A stretch of 64,000 bases of DNA, taken from contig NZ_BJNY01000001.1 of the NCBI RefSeq assembly GCF_006539925.1, forward strand, positions 298,530 to 362,529. Reading direction: 5' to 3'. Numbering within the stretch: the first letter of the stretch is position 1; every line of letters starts with the position of its first letter. The notes below the pieces were generated by a model that saw nothing but the letters and a program-made list of their open reading frames with translations, ran no database searches and was not told the origin of the DNA. This DNA comes from Glutamicibacter uratoxydans. GTDB lineage: Bacteria > Actinomycetota > Actinomycetes > Actinomycetales > Micrococcaceae. Positions 45,744 through 55,673 of the stretch are shown here, in pieces. Both the position numbers and the translations under genes were made by a program.

Positions 45744-46331
45744 ATGCCAAGAACATTGGCCTTCGATCGAGCGGAAGTCATTCGCCAGGCCCGCGCGGTG
45801 TTCTGGTCGCGCGGCTATGAATCAGCGTCGGTTCCCGAGCTGGAAGCCGCCACGGGACTGAGCCGGTCGAGCATCTACAATTCCTTCGGCTCCAAACGCG
45901 GGTTGTTCGACGCCGCCGTGGACAGCTACCTTGAGGAGCTCATCCGCCCCAGGCTTCGCCCGCTGCTCGGTCCCGAGGTTGCCCCTGCAGCCCTCGATGA
46001 CTACCTGGAATCAATCATCCGCGCCTTCAAACAGCCCCAATCGCTTCCAGCCGCCCATGGATGCCTGCTGATCAACAGCGCAGCCGCGCCAATTGCCCAC
46101 GATGAGCAGGTCACGCAGGCGATCTCCGCCTACCGGGCCGAACTGCATTCAGCGTTCTCCCGCGGATTGCAGGCAGCCAGCCCGGAACTTCCCGCCGGAC
46201 TGCAGCAGCTCATTGCAGACTCGGTCACCGGGCTGGTCATCGCGGCTTTCACCATGGTGCGCATCAGCCAGGCCGAGGCGGTTTCGCTCATTCACGCCGC
46301 GCAGAAGCTTGCACGCATGGAGCATCAATAG
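45744..46331 (+). CDS. TetR family transcriptional regulator
   Basis: A 195-residue regulator. HTH at about 25-50 (ESASVPELEAATGLSRSSIYNSFGSKRGLF) is the AcrR/TetR type; the C-terminal ligand domain has no recognisable specificity. ATG 45744 has GGAG 5 nt upstream. It is divergent from the DUF1304-MDR pair, and the dyad in the shared promoter suggests that it represses both itself and that pair, perhaps in response to reactive aldehydes or ketones (inferred). Confidence 0.9.
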   Translation: MPRTLAFDRAEVIRQARAVFWSRGYESASVPELEAATGLSRSSIYNSFGSKRGLFDAAVDSYLEELIRPRLRPLLGPEVAPAALDDYLESIIRAFKQPQSLPAAHGCLLINSAAAPIAHDEQVTQAISAYRAELHSAFSRGLQAASPELPAGLQQLIADSVTGLVIAAFTMVRISQAEAVSLIHAAQKLARMEHQ

Positions 46332-46364
46332 CCTGGGCGCCCGGCGCTTTGAAGGCATAAAAAT

Positions 46365-46394
46365 GGCTGGCGGCACCCGCAGGTGCCGCCAGCC
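46365..46394 (-). terminator. Terminator of gnd
   Basis: A 13-bp perfect stem (46365-46377 with 46382-46394), 4-nt loop; on the minus strand followed by ATTTTTA. Confidence 0.92.
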
Positions 46395-46411
46395 GTCATG
46401 GAGTTTGGAGA

Positions 46412-47851
46412 TTAGTGCGTATCTTCAGCAGCAATCTCGGTGCGGTCGCCGCTCCATAGGGTATGGAACGTGCCTTCCTTGTCGGTGCGGCGGTAGGTGT
46501 GCGCACCGAAGAAATCGCGCAGGCCCTGAGTCAGAGCTGCAGGCAGGCGGTCGCGGCGCAGGCCGTCATAGTAGGCCAGCGAGGAGGAGAACACCGGCGC
46601 CGGGATGCCCAGCTGCACGGCGATAGCCACCACGCGGCGCCATGCCGGAAGCGCCTTGGCGATCGCTTCGGAGAAGGCAGGGGTGAACAGCAGGTTCGCT
46701 GGCTGGGCGTCGCCCTTGTAGGCGGCCATGATGTCCTTGAGCAGCGCTGCGCGGATGATGCAGCCTTCGCGCCACAGGCCGGCGATCTCATCCAGCTTCA
46801 GCTCCCAGCCGTATTCCCCGGCGGCGGAAGTCAGCATGTCAAGTCCCTGCGCGTAGGAAACCAGCTTCGAGGCGAACAATGCCTGGCGCACGTCCTCGAC
46901 GAAGTTCTCCGGCAGGGTGACCTCGGTGGTTTCGCCGGCGAGCACCTGCTGGCCCACGGCGCGGATCTCGCGCTGCGAGGACAGGGAGCGGGCGAAGACC
47001 GACTCGGCGATGGCGGAGACCGGCGAGCCCATGTCCAGGCCGGACTGCACGGTCCAGCGGCCGGTGCCCTTCTGGCCTGCGGAGTCCTGGATGACATCCA
47101 CCAGCGGCTTGCCGGTGGCGGCGTCTACGTGGCCCAGCACCTCGGCGGTGATTTCGATCAGGAAGCTGGAGAGCTCGCCTTCGTTCCACTGCGAGAAGAT
47201 TTCCGCCTGGGCAGCAGGCTCAAGGCCGGCGGCGCTGCGCAGCAGGTCGTAGGCTTCGCCGATCACCTGCATGTCGGCGTATTCGATGCCGTTGTGGACC
47301 ATCTTCACGAAGTGGCCGGCGCCGTCGGTGGAGATCCAGGCGCAGCATGGGGTGCCGTCATCGGCCTTGGCAGAGATCTTCTCCAGCAGCGGACCCAGGG
47401 CCTTGTAGGATTCGGCGGAGCCGCCGGGCATGATCGATGGGCCCAGCAGGGCGCCTTCCTCGCCGCCGGAAACGCCGACGCCGACGAAGTGCAGGCCCTT
47501 TTCCGCCAGAGCTGCTTCGCGGCGGCGGGTGTCGGTGTAGTGCGAGTTGCCGCCGTCGATGATGATGTCGCCCTCATCCAGCAGCGGAACCAGCTGGTCG
47601 ATGACCGAATCCACCGGTCCGCCGGCCTTGACCATGATCATGACGCGGCGCGGGGACTCGAGGTTGGCGACGAGCTCTTCCAGGGTTTCGGTGCGGATAA
47701 AGTCGCCTTCGTCGCCGTGGGCCGCAAGCAGCGCGTCGGTCTTGGCGACCGAACGGTTGTGCAGGGCTACGGTGTAACCGTTGCGGGCGAAGTTCCGTGC
47801 GAGGTTCGCGCCCATCACGGCCAGACCTGTGACACCAATCTGTGCAGGCAT
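46412..47851 (-). CDS. gnd: 6-phosphogluconate dehydrogenase, NADP+, decarboxylating
   Basis: Oxidises 6-phosphogluconate to ribulose-5-phosphate and CO2. NADP motif GLAVMG (9-14), GGNSHYTDT (100-108), GVSGGEEGA (126-134) and catalytic Lys183 with Glu190 in HFVKMVHNGIEY are all intact; 479 residues, the long dimeric type. It is divergent from gntR, and its product step follows gluconokinase, encoded 2.5 kb away, so it belongs to the gluconate module. A GntR-like dyad lies 140 bp upstream. Confidence 0.96.
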   Translation of the reverse strand: MPAQIGVTGLAVMGANLARNFARNGYTVALHNRSVAKTDALLAAHGDEGDFIRTETLEELVANLESPRRVMIMVKAGGPVDSVIDQLVPLLDEGDIIIDGGNSHYTDTRRREAALAEKGLHFVGVGVSGGEEGALLGPSIMPGGSAESYKALGPLLEKISAKADDGTPCCAWISTDGAGHFVKMVHNGIEYADMQVIGEAYDLLRSAAGLEPAAQAEIFSQWNEGELSSFLIEITAEVLGHVDAATGKPLVDVIQDSAGQKGTGRWTVQSGLDMGSPVSAIAESVFARSLSSQREIRAVGQQVLAGETTEVTLPENFVEDVRQALFASKLVSYAQGLDMLTSAAGEYGWELKLDEIAGLWREGCIIRAALLKDIMAAYKGDAQPANLLFTPAFSEAIAKALPAWRRVVAIAVQLGIPAPVFSSSLAYYDGLRRDRLPAALTQGLRDFFGAHTYRRTDKEGTFHTLWSGDRTEIAAEDTH

Positions 47852-47990
47852 AAAAATAAGTCTCCATCAATTACGGGGAGTTGAGGCGCAATAGAGACCG
47901 GGGTAGTCACGGTCCCTGATCACGACAACGTGACCATTCCATCCTACTAGGATTCGCCGGGCGATTCCCAGACCCGAGGCCCAAATAAAT

Positions 47991-48004
47991 CAGATTTTAA
48001 TCTG
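47991..48004. promoter_or_regulatory. Candidate GntR operator between gnd and gntR
   Basis: CAGATT and AATCTG arms with TT centre, a 14-bp perfect dyad 55 bp before gntR. It shares the core GATTTTA with the larger dyad upstream of gntK. Confidence 0.45.
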
Positions 48005-48058
48005 TTGTTTAAGCATCAAGTTTCTCCGGTTCTGGCACACTGTGACTAAACTAGCCGT

Positions 48059-48790
48059 ATGGCAACTAGTCTGCACGCTCATGTGGTTGAGCATCTCGGC
48101 TCTCGCATCGTCAGTGGACAAATCCCCCGTGGCTCCATCATTCTGGCCGCCGACCTAGAGCAAAAACTTCAAGTTTCCCGTTCGGTCATCCGCGAGGCGG
48201 TGCGCGTTTTGGCCCAGTGCGGCCTCGTGAACAGCACCAAGCGCGTCGGCATCCGAGTCCTCAGCGCCGAGCACTGGAACCCCTATGACGACCACGTCAT
48301 CCGCTGGCGCCTGGCCAGCGACCACCGCGGCGCCCAGCTGCGCTCGCTGACAGAATTGCGCATTGCGGTGGAGCCGATGGCAGCCGAGCTGGCCGCCGAG
48401 GTCGCCCCTGAGGCCCTGCGCAAGGAACTCATGCTCCTTTCGGCCCAGATGAACCACTATGGCCGCATGGGCGATTTGCGTCGTTTCCTTGAATTGGACA
48501 TCCGCTTCCACGCCGCGGTCCTCGCGGCCTCCGGCAATGAAATGTTCGCAAACCTCGCCACACCCATCGGAGCGATCCTACGTGGCCGCACCGATCTGGG
48601 CCTGATGCCCGAACGCCCCCACGAGGAGGCGCTGCTCTGGCACCAGTCCGTGGCCGACGCGATCTCCAACGCGGATCCAGCCGCGGCCCGGCGCAACATG
48701 GAAAGCATCATGCGCCGCACTCACAATGAAATCTCGGGACTCTGGGAAGACGAGCAGCGGCTCTTCGTCGACGCATCCAAGCCCAAGTAG
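48059..48790 (+). CDS. gntR: GntR/FadR-type regulator of gluconate metabolism
   Basis: A 243-residue regulator: GntR winged helix at about 10-75 (SRIVSGQIPRGS, then SRSVIREAVRVLAQCGLV) and an FCD all-helical ligand domain with the Asp/His metal residues (LDIRFHAAV, WHQSVADAI). Its neighbours make gluconate or a phosphogluconate the likely effector. The ATG has no ribosome site; TAAACT ends 6 nt before it, so leaderless. It is followed by a bidirectional terminator and then convergent gntP. Confidence 0.88.
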   Translation: MATSLHAHVVEHLGSRIVSGQIPRGSIILAADLEQKLQVSRSVIREAVRVLAQCGLVNSTKRVGIRVLSAEHWNPYDDHVIRWRLASDHRGAQLRSLTELRIAVEPMAAELAAEVAPEALRKELMLLSAQMNHYGRMGDLRRFLELDIRFHAAVLAASGNEMFANLATPIGAILRGRTDLGLMPERPHEEALLWHQSVADAISNADPAAARRNMESIMRRTHNEISGLWEDEQRLFVDASKPK

Positions 48791-48838
48791 GCCGCGCACC
48801 CATAGACAGAAGGCGGCCAACTCGCCGCTTAACGACAC

Positions 48839-48881
48839 CGATCCCGTCGAATGCTGGAAAATCCAGCGTTCGACGGGATCG
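48839..48881. terminator. Bidirectional terminator between gntR and gntP
   Basis: Stem of 19 bp with one mismatch (48839-48857 with 48863-48881; CGATCCCGTCGAA left arm), loop of 5. Confidence 0.85.
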
Positions 48882-48899
48882 CGGCATTCCGCCAGCCGC

Positions 48900-50321
<1,422 letters not shown>

Positions 50322-50361
50322 TGTCGTCCTTGATCAATTCGAGCGTCGTGTGACGGAAGTT

Positions 50362-50880
50362 TTAGTTGCTTTTTGGCAGCAGTGCATCCATGAGCGATTG
50401 AACAATCTGCTCGGGAGTCTGGGAAATATCGGCGGTGAGCACATGTTCATCGCTGCCCGGCTCTTCAAGCGTCGCCAGCTGGCTGGTCAGCAGAGACGGC
50501 GGCATGAACTCGTGGCTGCGCGCCGCCATGCGTTCGCCGATCAGCGATTTTCCACCGGCCAGGTGCACGAAGAGCGCAGCTGGCTCATGCGCGCGAATCA
50601 AGTCGCGATAGGAACGCTTGAGGGCTGAACAGGCTAGAACAATGGGGCGGCCCTGGCGGGCAGAATCGGCCAAGGTGCGGCCAATCTTCTCCAACCACGG
50701 GGCGCGGTCTTCATCATTGAGCGCGTGGCCCGAAGCCATCTTGTCCCTATTGGACTGTGGATGTAGGGAATCGCCGTCTACAAACTCGCGATGAAGTCCC
50801 TTCGCCAGCAAGTCCCCGATTGTTGACTTGCCGCTGCCCGATACGCCCATAACTACAATGGGCGGAATCTGTTCAGTCAT
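50362..50880 (-). CDS. gntK: Gluconokinase
   Basis: Phosphorylates gluconate to 6-phosphogluconate, substrate of Gnd. The 172-residue protein has P-loop GVSGSGKST (12-20), DGDSLHP and SNRDKMASGHALNDEDRAPWL, all typical of thermoresistant-type gluconokinase, and ACSALKRSYRD. ATG 50880 has GGAG about 7 nt upstream. A perfect dyad lies 27 bp upstream. Confidence 0.95.
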   Translation of the reverse strand: MTEQIPPIVVMGVSGSGKSTIGDLLAKGLHREFVDGDSLHPQSNRDKMASGHALNDEDRAPWLEKIGRTLADSARQGRPIVLACSALKRSYRDLIRAHEPAALFVHLAGGKSLIGERMAARSHEFMPPSLLTSQLATLEEPGSDEHVLTADISQTPEQIVQSLMDALLPKSN

Positions 50881-50906
50881 GTGTCACTCCGTTGTGCATG
50901 AACACT

Positions 50907-50926
50907 GTTATCTGATTTTAGATAAC
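50907..50926. promoter_or_regulatory. Candidate GntR operator upstream of gntK
   Basis: GTTATCT and AGATAAC arms (50907-50913 and 50920-50926) around GATTTT, a 20-bp dyad with 7-bp perfect arms, within 46 bp of the gntK start. Confidence 0.55.
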
Positions 50927-51197
50927 CCGTCGTTCATAAAATCATATTTATTAGGTTAAGGACTGCTTTTCATGGTGTCAAGGCCAGCTGGCAACCTCGA
51001 ACATCCTGCTAAATCCCGCCCATGTCAACGGCATTTCAGCACGTAAAAACTCATGAGGATCACCGATCTACAATCGCTTTCTGACAGGTAGCTGGCAACC
51101 TGTCGAGAGCCCATGATTCAGCGCTTGCCGTGGGGGTATTCTTCCCAAAGTAGTGGCCTCCCAGGCCACTCATGACTCTTAGACAGAAGGGAAGACC
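50927..51197. other. Non-coding region between gntK and the GlsB-like gene
   Basis: No gene. It holds two dyads: GACAGGT/ACCTGTC at 51083-51104, and AGTGGCCT/AGGCCACT at 51152-51170, the latter between the putative sigma-B-like promoter and the gene. Confidence 0.5.
51115..51139 (+). promoter_or_regulatory. Sigma-B/SigF-like promoter for the GlsB-like gene
   Basis: GATT, 15-nt spacer, GGGTAT, resembling the actinobacterial GTTT-N14/15-GGGTAT consensus. It lies about 58 bp upstream of a gene in a general-stress family. Confidence 0.4.
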
Positions 51198-51458
51198 ATG
51201 GGTTTCTTCGGATTCATCATTCTTGGACTCATCGCCGGCGCCATCGCCAAATTGATCCTTCCTGGGCGCCAAGGCGGCGGCTGGTTTGCCACGCTGATCC
51301 TCGGCGTCATTGGCGCAGTGGTCGGCGGCTGGGTGGGCACCGCAATTTTCCATACCAAAATCAGTGAATTTTGGTCGCTATCCTCTTGGCTCCTGGCAAT
51401 TCTCGGTTCGTTGATCGTCCTGTTCATCTGGGGCTTGATCACCAAGAAGAAAGCCTAG
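51198..51458 (+). CDS. GlsB/YeaQ/YmgE family stress membrane protein
   Basis: An 86-residue membrane protein (transglycosylase-associated family). Three hydrophobic helices with IAGAIAKLILPGRQGGGWFAT and GVIGAVVGGWVG glycine-rich segments typical of the family. AGAAGGGAAG precedes the ATG. Family members are induced by general stress; exact function unknown. Strong terminator follows. Confidence 0.87.
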   Translation: MGFFGFIILGLIAGAIAKLILPGRQGGGWFATLILGVIGAVVGGWVGTAIFHTKISEFWSLSSWLLAILGSLIVLFIWGLITKKKA

Positions 51459-51473
51459 CCACCCACAAGCTAC

Positions 51474-51523
51474 AAGGACTCGGCCTGAAGCCGCACTCGT
51501 TGCCGGTTTCAGGCCGAGTCCTT
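51474..51523 (+). terminator. Terminator after the GlsB-like gene
   Basis: A 15- to 16-bp stem (about 51474-51489 with 51508-51523) with a 17-18 nt loop; no long T-run. Confidence 0.75.
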
Positions 51524-51643
51524 GTCAGCAATAGAACCAGCGCCATTTTCCCCACCCCATCGTCAAGCACAGTCTTCAACCAGCGTCGTGGCGTAAGCTT
51601 CAACTTACTGGGGCACCTTTCCCCGATGGACCGAAGGAACTAC

Positions 51644-52339
51644 ATGACCTCCTCGACTCTGCCTGGCAGCAAGCGGGCGCGCCATCCACTGAAGAAGTTC
51701 GATGCCCAGGGCACCGAGCGGACCCGGTGGCGCGGGCTCATCCACGCATGGTCAACACCCCTGATCATTGTCATGGGGATTCTGTTGATCGTCTTGGCCG
51801 AAGGCCGCCTGGCAGAATGGACGACAGCGGTCTTCGCACTGAGTTCCATCACCCTCTTCGGGACTTCCGCGTTGTACCACCGCGGCCATTGGACCGAGAA
51901 AGTCATGGGGCTGTTCCGCCGTGCCGACCACGCAAACATCTTCTTGCTGATCGCTGGAACATATACACCTGTTGCCGCCCTGACCTTGGCTCCGAAGCAG
52001 GCAATGATCGTTCTTGGCATCATCTGGACCGGAGCGCTCGCCGGAATCGCCGTCAAGGCATTATGGCCCTGGGCTCCTCGCTGGATCGGAGTCTCTCTGT
52101 ACATCCTGCTCGGCTGGGGCGCAGTAATGTATCTTCCAGCCTTTTGGGCTGCCAACCCGGCGGTCATGATACTCATTGTGGCCGGCGGCCTGGCATACAC
52201 CGTTGGGGCCGTCTTCTATGCGACAAAACGGCCCAACCCCCTGCCGAAAATTTTTGGTTTTCACGAGCTGTTCCATGCATGCACCATCGTTGCCTTCCTA
52301 TGCCACTGGACTGCAGTGCTGCTGGTGGCCATCCGATAA
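51644..52339 (+). CDS. Hemolysin III / PAQR family membrane protein (TrhA-like)
   Basis: A 231-residue, seven-helix membrane protein of the hemolysin III branch of the PAQR superfamily. Metal-binding residues are in place: SALYHRGHW (His79 and neighbouring), RADHANIF (His96), and the C-terminal FHELFHACTIVAFLCHW. In E. coli and Bacillus relatives, TrhA affects membrane fluidity homeostasis. ATG 51644 has AAGGA 5 nt upstream. Ends at a bidirectional terminator. Confidence 0.92.
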   Translation: MTSSTLPGSKRARHPLKKFDAQGTERTRWRGLIHAWSTPLIIVMGILLIVLAEGRLAEWTTAVFALSSITLFGTSALYHRGHWTEKVMGLFRRADHANIFLLIAGTYTPVAALTLAPKQAMIVLGIIWTGALAGIAVKALWPWAPRWIGVSLYILLGWGAVMYLPAFWAANPAVMILIVAGGLAYTVGAVFYATKRPNPLPKIFGFHELFHACTIVAFLCHWTAVLLVAIR

Positions 52340-52354
52340 CCGGAAAAATACATA

Positions 52355-52396
52355 GAAGGTGCGGACCAGAATTTCAAAAATCTAGTCCGCACCTTC
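52355..52396. terminator. Bidirectional terminator between hemolysin III and argE
   Basis: A 12-bp stem (52355-52366 with 52385-52396; arm GAAGGTGCGGAC). Flanks are C/T-rich on the plus side (TTCTGTCTG). Confidence 0.82.
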
Positions 52397-52426
52397 TTCT
52401 GTCTGCCGCCCACGGCTACGTGCGGA

Positions 52427-53596
52427 TCAGCGGGACAGTTCCTTCACGAGGTTGTCGATGAACTGTTCGCACGCAACGATCTGATCCAGTTCGATGAATT
52501 CATCAGGAGCATGGGCCTGCGCAATGTCGCCAGGACCGCAGACGACAGTGGGAATTCCGGCCGAGGAGAACAAGCCCGCCTCCGTGCCGTAGGTGACTTT
52601 CTCATCCGTGGCAATCGCACCACACGCAGAAGCGAACTGAACGAAAGGCTCCTCCGCATCCGTTTCAAGTCCCGGTGCGCCCGACTGCTGTTCAAAGAGA
52701 ACATAAGCGGCAGCATTTGCGGCTTTCATCTGCGCTTCAAGTTCCAGTGCATGAAGACGAATCCGCTCAGTCAGCGCCTTCCGGTCAACCACTGCCAATG
52801 AGCGATACTCGAAAAACACCACGCACTCGGAAGGAATCGTATTCACAGCAATGCCGCCGTCAATTCGGTTGACGTTCATCGTGGTCGTCGGTTCGATAAA
52901 CGCTGGATCCGACGGTCCCTGAGTTCGCAGCTCCTCGGATACCTTCTCGACGAACGATGCGAATCGCAGCGCATAGGAAATCGCATTCAGCCCTTCACGT
53001 GGCAGCGACGAATGCGCAGCCACGCCATGGAAGGACACCTTGAACACGTTCATGGACTTATGTCCGCGAATTGCCCGCATGCTGCTTGGCTCTCCGACGA
53101 AGCAGCCCCGGGGAGCCAACCCCTCAGCGACAATGCGTTCCACTAGCGATACAGCTCCCACGCAGCCGATTTCTTCATCGTAGGACAAGGCCAAGTGGAT
53201 GGGCTCCTTCAATGGAGCCTTGAGCATTTCCGGCAGTTTCGCCAGGACCACTCCAAGGTAGCCCTTCATGTCGCAGGTGCCTCGGCCATATAGTTTTCCG
53301 TCGCGAACCTGTGCAGAGAATGGTTCGCTGCTCCAGCTCTGGCCGTCAACCGGCACGACGTCAGTATGACCAGAGAGGACTACTCCCCCGGTCCTCGTTC
53401 CGTCAGAGGCCGGGATCGTCGCCAAAAGGTTCGCCTTGGTTCCCTCAGGATTCGGAATTAGAACCGATTCCACACCATGCTCATCGAGCAATTCCACAAC
53501 CTTGTTGATAAGAATCAGGTTTGAATCGCGGCTGGTGGTGTCAAGGGCGACGAGTTCTCCAATGAGCTTCATGGTTGATGCCGTGGGCTGGGCCAT
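52427..53596 (-). CDS. argE: Acetylornithine deacetylase (M20 family)
   Basis: A 389-residue zinc amidohydrolase. Metal ligands and catalytic acids: His77 in SGHTDVVP, Asp109 in GRGTCDMKG, Glu141/Glu142 in YDEEIGCVG, and the C-terminal His in QAHAPDEF. KSMNVFKV and the dimerisation domain are also present. It hydrolyses N-acetylornithine in arginine biosynthesis; the related succinyl-DAP desuccinylase is a less likely alternative. ATG 53596 has AGGAG 5 nt upstream; the frame to 53662 lacks one. No other arg genes nearby. Confidence 0.9.
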   Translation of the reverse strand: MAQPTASTMKLIGELVALDTTSRDSNLILINKVVELLDEHGVESVLIPNPEGTKANLLATIPASDGTRTGGVVLSGHTDVVPVDGQSWSSEPFSAQVRDGKLYGRGTCDMKGYLGVVLAKLPEMLKAPLKEPIHLALSYDEEIGCVGAVSLVERIVAEGLAPRGCFVGEPSSMRAIRGHKSMNVFKVSFHGVAAHSSLPREGLNAISYALRFASFVEKVSEELRTQGPSDPAFIEPTTTMNVNRIDGGIAVNTIPSECVVFFEYRSLAVVDRKALTERIRLHALELEAQMKAANAAAYVLFEQQSGAPGLETDAEEPFVQFASACGAIATDEKVTYGTEAGLFSSAGIPTVVCGPGDIAQAHAPDEFIELDQIVACEQFIDNLVKELSR

Positions 53597-53999
53597 TATT
53601 TCTCCTAAGATCCATGGATAGGTCTTAGCTATCAATGCTGTCACACTAAGTGTGTTCCGCATGACAATGTTGCACCATGTCAGTCAATGCTTCTTCAAAT
53701 CATGAGCAGAGGAGGCGGAGTGCAGGGAAACAAAGATCGAGAACACCCCCGAAGCCAGCCTCGGTGATGTTCTCGATGCGACTGAAGATCTGGCATCGCA
53801 TCCCCCTGGACCCCAGATCATAAGCGCTACAACTCGGCTTCCCCAAAAGCCGCAGATCTGCACCGCCTTCACCAATTCCAGTTTATACCGCAGTCAGCGA
53901 TAAATGGAGAATTCTACTCCGGTTCGCATTCAGCACTCCTGGCCTACGACGGCGAACTTGCAACGACGCCGATTTAGCATCGAAGCGTCGGCAAAAGAA
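53597..53999. other. Non-coding region with an unassigned hairpin
   Basis: No convincing gene. It contains a nested hairpin at 53736-53777: arms ATCGAGAACA/TGTTCTCGAT (10 bp) with an inner CCGA/TCGG stem. A 63-codon minus-strand frame covers it but has no ribosome site. Confidence 0.45.
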
Positions 54000-54031
54000 A
54001 AGATCCGCACTTAACTTCAAGTGCGGATCTT
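54000..54031 (-). terminator. Terminator of tRNA-Val copy 1
   Basis: A 13-bp perfect stem (54000-54012 with 54019-54031), 6-nt loop; TTCTTTT follows on the minus strand. Confidence 0.92.
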
Positions 54032-54035
54032 AGTT

Positions 54036-54111
54036 TGGTGGGCCCTACCGGGATCGAACCGATGACATTCACGGTGTAAACGTGACGCTCTACCAGCTGA
54101 GCTAAAGGCCC
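54036..54111 (-). tRNA. tRNA-Val(TAC), copy 1
   Basis: 76 nt with encoded CCA. Acceptor GGGCCTT/AGGGCCC, D-arm GCTC/GAGC, anticodon stem TCACG/CGTGA with loop TTTACAC (anticodon TAC), and T-loop TTCGATC. Transcribed on the minus strand. Confidence 0.97.
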
Positions 54112-54227
54112 TAACCTTGCCGGTTTGGAGAAGTTCTCCTTGCCAACAGAGAATAACTTTACTTGAGCTTTGCGTTGAGTACAAATCCAAAGTCAGTGAC
54201 TTACATCTCGTGGATATCCCAAGTCAG

Positions 54228-55370
54228 TCAGAAGTTATGGGATGGGGCAACGGTTTGGGAATCAGCTTTTGGAACTACCAGTTTCCGCACAATGATCAGC
54301 ATGGACGCAGTCACCGGTATGGAGAGCAGTGCGCCAAGCAGGCCCATCAACGCCGCGCCCGCCATGGCGGCGATGATCACCAGGATCCCTGGCACATTGA
54401 CTGCCTTCCCCATAACCCGCGGAGTTACTTGATAAGCCTCAAGCTGAATGTAGATGAAATACGACAGCGCAAACACTACTGCTTGGCTTGGGCCCATCAG
54501 CAATCCAGCGAACGTCCCAATGAAGAGGAACAGGACCGATCCAATCATCGGGATCAGCGAGATAAAGAACGCTGCAATAGCCAAGAGAATTGTGATTTTT
54601 GACCCCAGAAGCAAGAACAGGACAAAAACAACGCCGGCATTGATAGCCGACAAGGTGACAGAGCCGGCAACCGAGCGACCTACTGTATAGATGATGTCTT
54701 CCAGCGTCGACGTGAAGACCGGGCGCCGATAGGCAGGAATCAAACGGACCAGCGCGCTTTTGATTGAATCCAATGTCGACACAAAGTACAAAGTCAGTAC
54801 AACAATGAGGAAACCTGCCGAGATGCCGTTGACGACGCCGAAACCCACATGGAGGATGCCGCCGGAAATCGCCATAAGGTTTTCCGCTGTTACGTAATTC
54901 TCAATAGACTTGAGAGCTTGATCGGTAACGCTGATCCCGAATTGCTGCGAAATCCATGAATACCATTCGGTTTGTTGCACTGCGTAGAGTGCTGCGGGCA
55001 CCCCGGCGATCAGGTCGTTGAATTGTCGCACCAGCGCAGGAATGACCGCTGCCAGAAGGCCGGCAACGACAAGCACAAAGAGGACAACGACCACTAACAC
55101 GCTCACAAGGTGCGAAAGGCCGCGTTTCTTGAGCTGGTTAATGACTGGCATCATTCCGAGCGCAAGAAACAATGAAGGCGTAATCGACATCAGCACCGAG
55201 GACAGCGAGAGAAACACCATCGCCAAAGCAATGGCCACAAGCCCACCACCGACGACGAGAAATCCAGTTGCAAAGGGCTTGTTCAATCGCATACCGACAA
55301 CCGAAGTAGTTCTTGCCACCTCAGGGACCGCCGACCGATCTGGAAGGGAATTCAACCGATGCCTGCTCAT
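54228..55370 (-). CDS. AI-2E family transporter
   Basis: A 380-residue membrane protein with the usual layout: two N-terminal helix pairs, a long amphipathic extracellular region (about 130-180), and five to six further helices. Family motifs near the C-terminus are PMIGSVLF and a Q-x-x-x-P-R-V-M-G-K block (YQVTPRVMGKAVNVPG). The family covers AI-2 exporters and Na+/H+ antiporters; specificity not predictable. The gene sits between two identical tRNA-Val genes, all on the minus strand, and ends about 115 bp before the first tRNA. Confidence 0.9.
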   Translation of the reverse strand: MSRHRLNSLPDRSAVPEVARTTSVVGMRLNKPFATGFLVVGGGLVAIALAMVFLSLSSVLMSITPSLFLALGMMPVINQLKKRGLSHLVSVLVVVVLFVLVVAGLLAAVIPALVRQFNDLIAGVPAALYAVQQTEWYSWISQQFGISVTDQALKSIENYVTAENLMAISGGILHVGFGVVNGISAGFLIVVLTLYFVSTLDSIKSALVRLIPAYRRPVFTSTLEDIIYTVGRSVAGSVTLSAINAGVVFVLFLLLGSKITILLAIAAFFISLIPMIGSVLFLFIGTFAGLLMGPSQAVVFALSYFIYIQLEAYQVTPRVMGKAVNVPGILVIIAAMAGAALMGLLGALLSIPVTASMLIIVRKLVVPKADSQTVAPSHNF

Positions 55371-55470
55371 AGGAGAACCCTACAGCCGGCTTCACTCGAT
55401 TGGGAGGTACAGACTAGCACCTAGTACCAGTCGCAAAAAGAAGCCAGGAGCAAGACCGGATCGCGGAATA

Positions 55471-55509
55471 AAAAAATCGCTCCGACCGTGAAACACGGTT
55501 GAAGCGACT
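55471..55509 (-). terminator. Terminator of tRNA-Val copy 2
   Basis: Hairpin with ACCGTG/CACGGT apical stem (triplet loop) extended by TCGCT/AGCGA pairing, 55476-55509; followed on the minus strand by seven T. Confidence 0.9.
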
Positions 55510-55515
55510 TTTCTT

Positions 55516-55591
55516 TGGTGGGCCCTACCGGGATCGAACCGATGACATTCACGGTGTAAACGTGACGCTCTACCAGCTGAGCTAAAGGCCC
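55516..55591 (-). tRNA. tRNA-Val(TAC), copy 2
   Basis: Identical in all 76 bases, including CCA, to copy 1, exactly 1480 bp away. The terminators differ, so the units were not copied whole. Confidence 0.97.
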
Positions 55592-55673
55592 TAACCACAT
55601 TGGCTTTTGAAGGCCAACGAGGAAATACATTACAGAGTTTTCGCGGTTGATGCAAATCGCAACAATTCCGACC

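Noticed and set aside
46463..47884. A 473-codon plus-strand frame opposite gnd
   Set aside because: Antisense shadow; all 6-phosphogluconate dehydrogenase motifs are on the minus strand.
54117..54602. A 161-codon plus-strand frame overlapping the AI-2E transporter
   Set aside because: Lies mostly antisense to a clear membrane protein and reads as His/Arg/Gln-rich noise.
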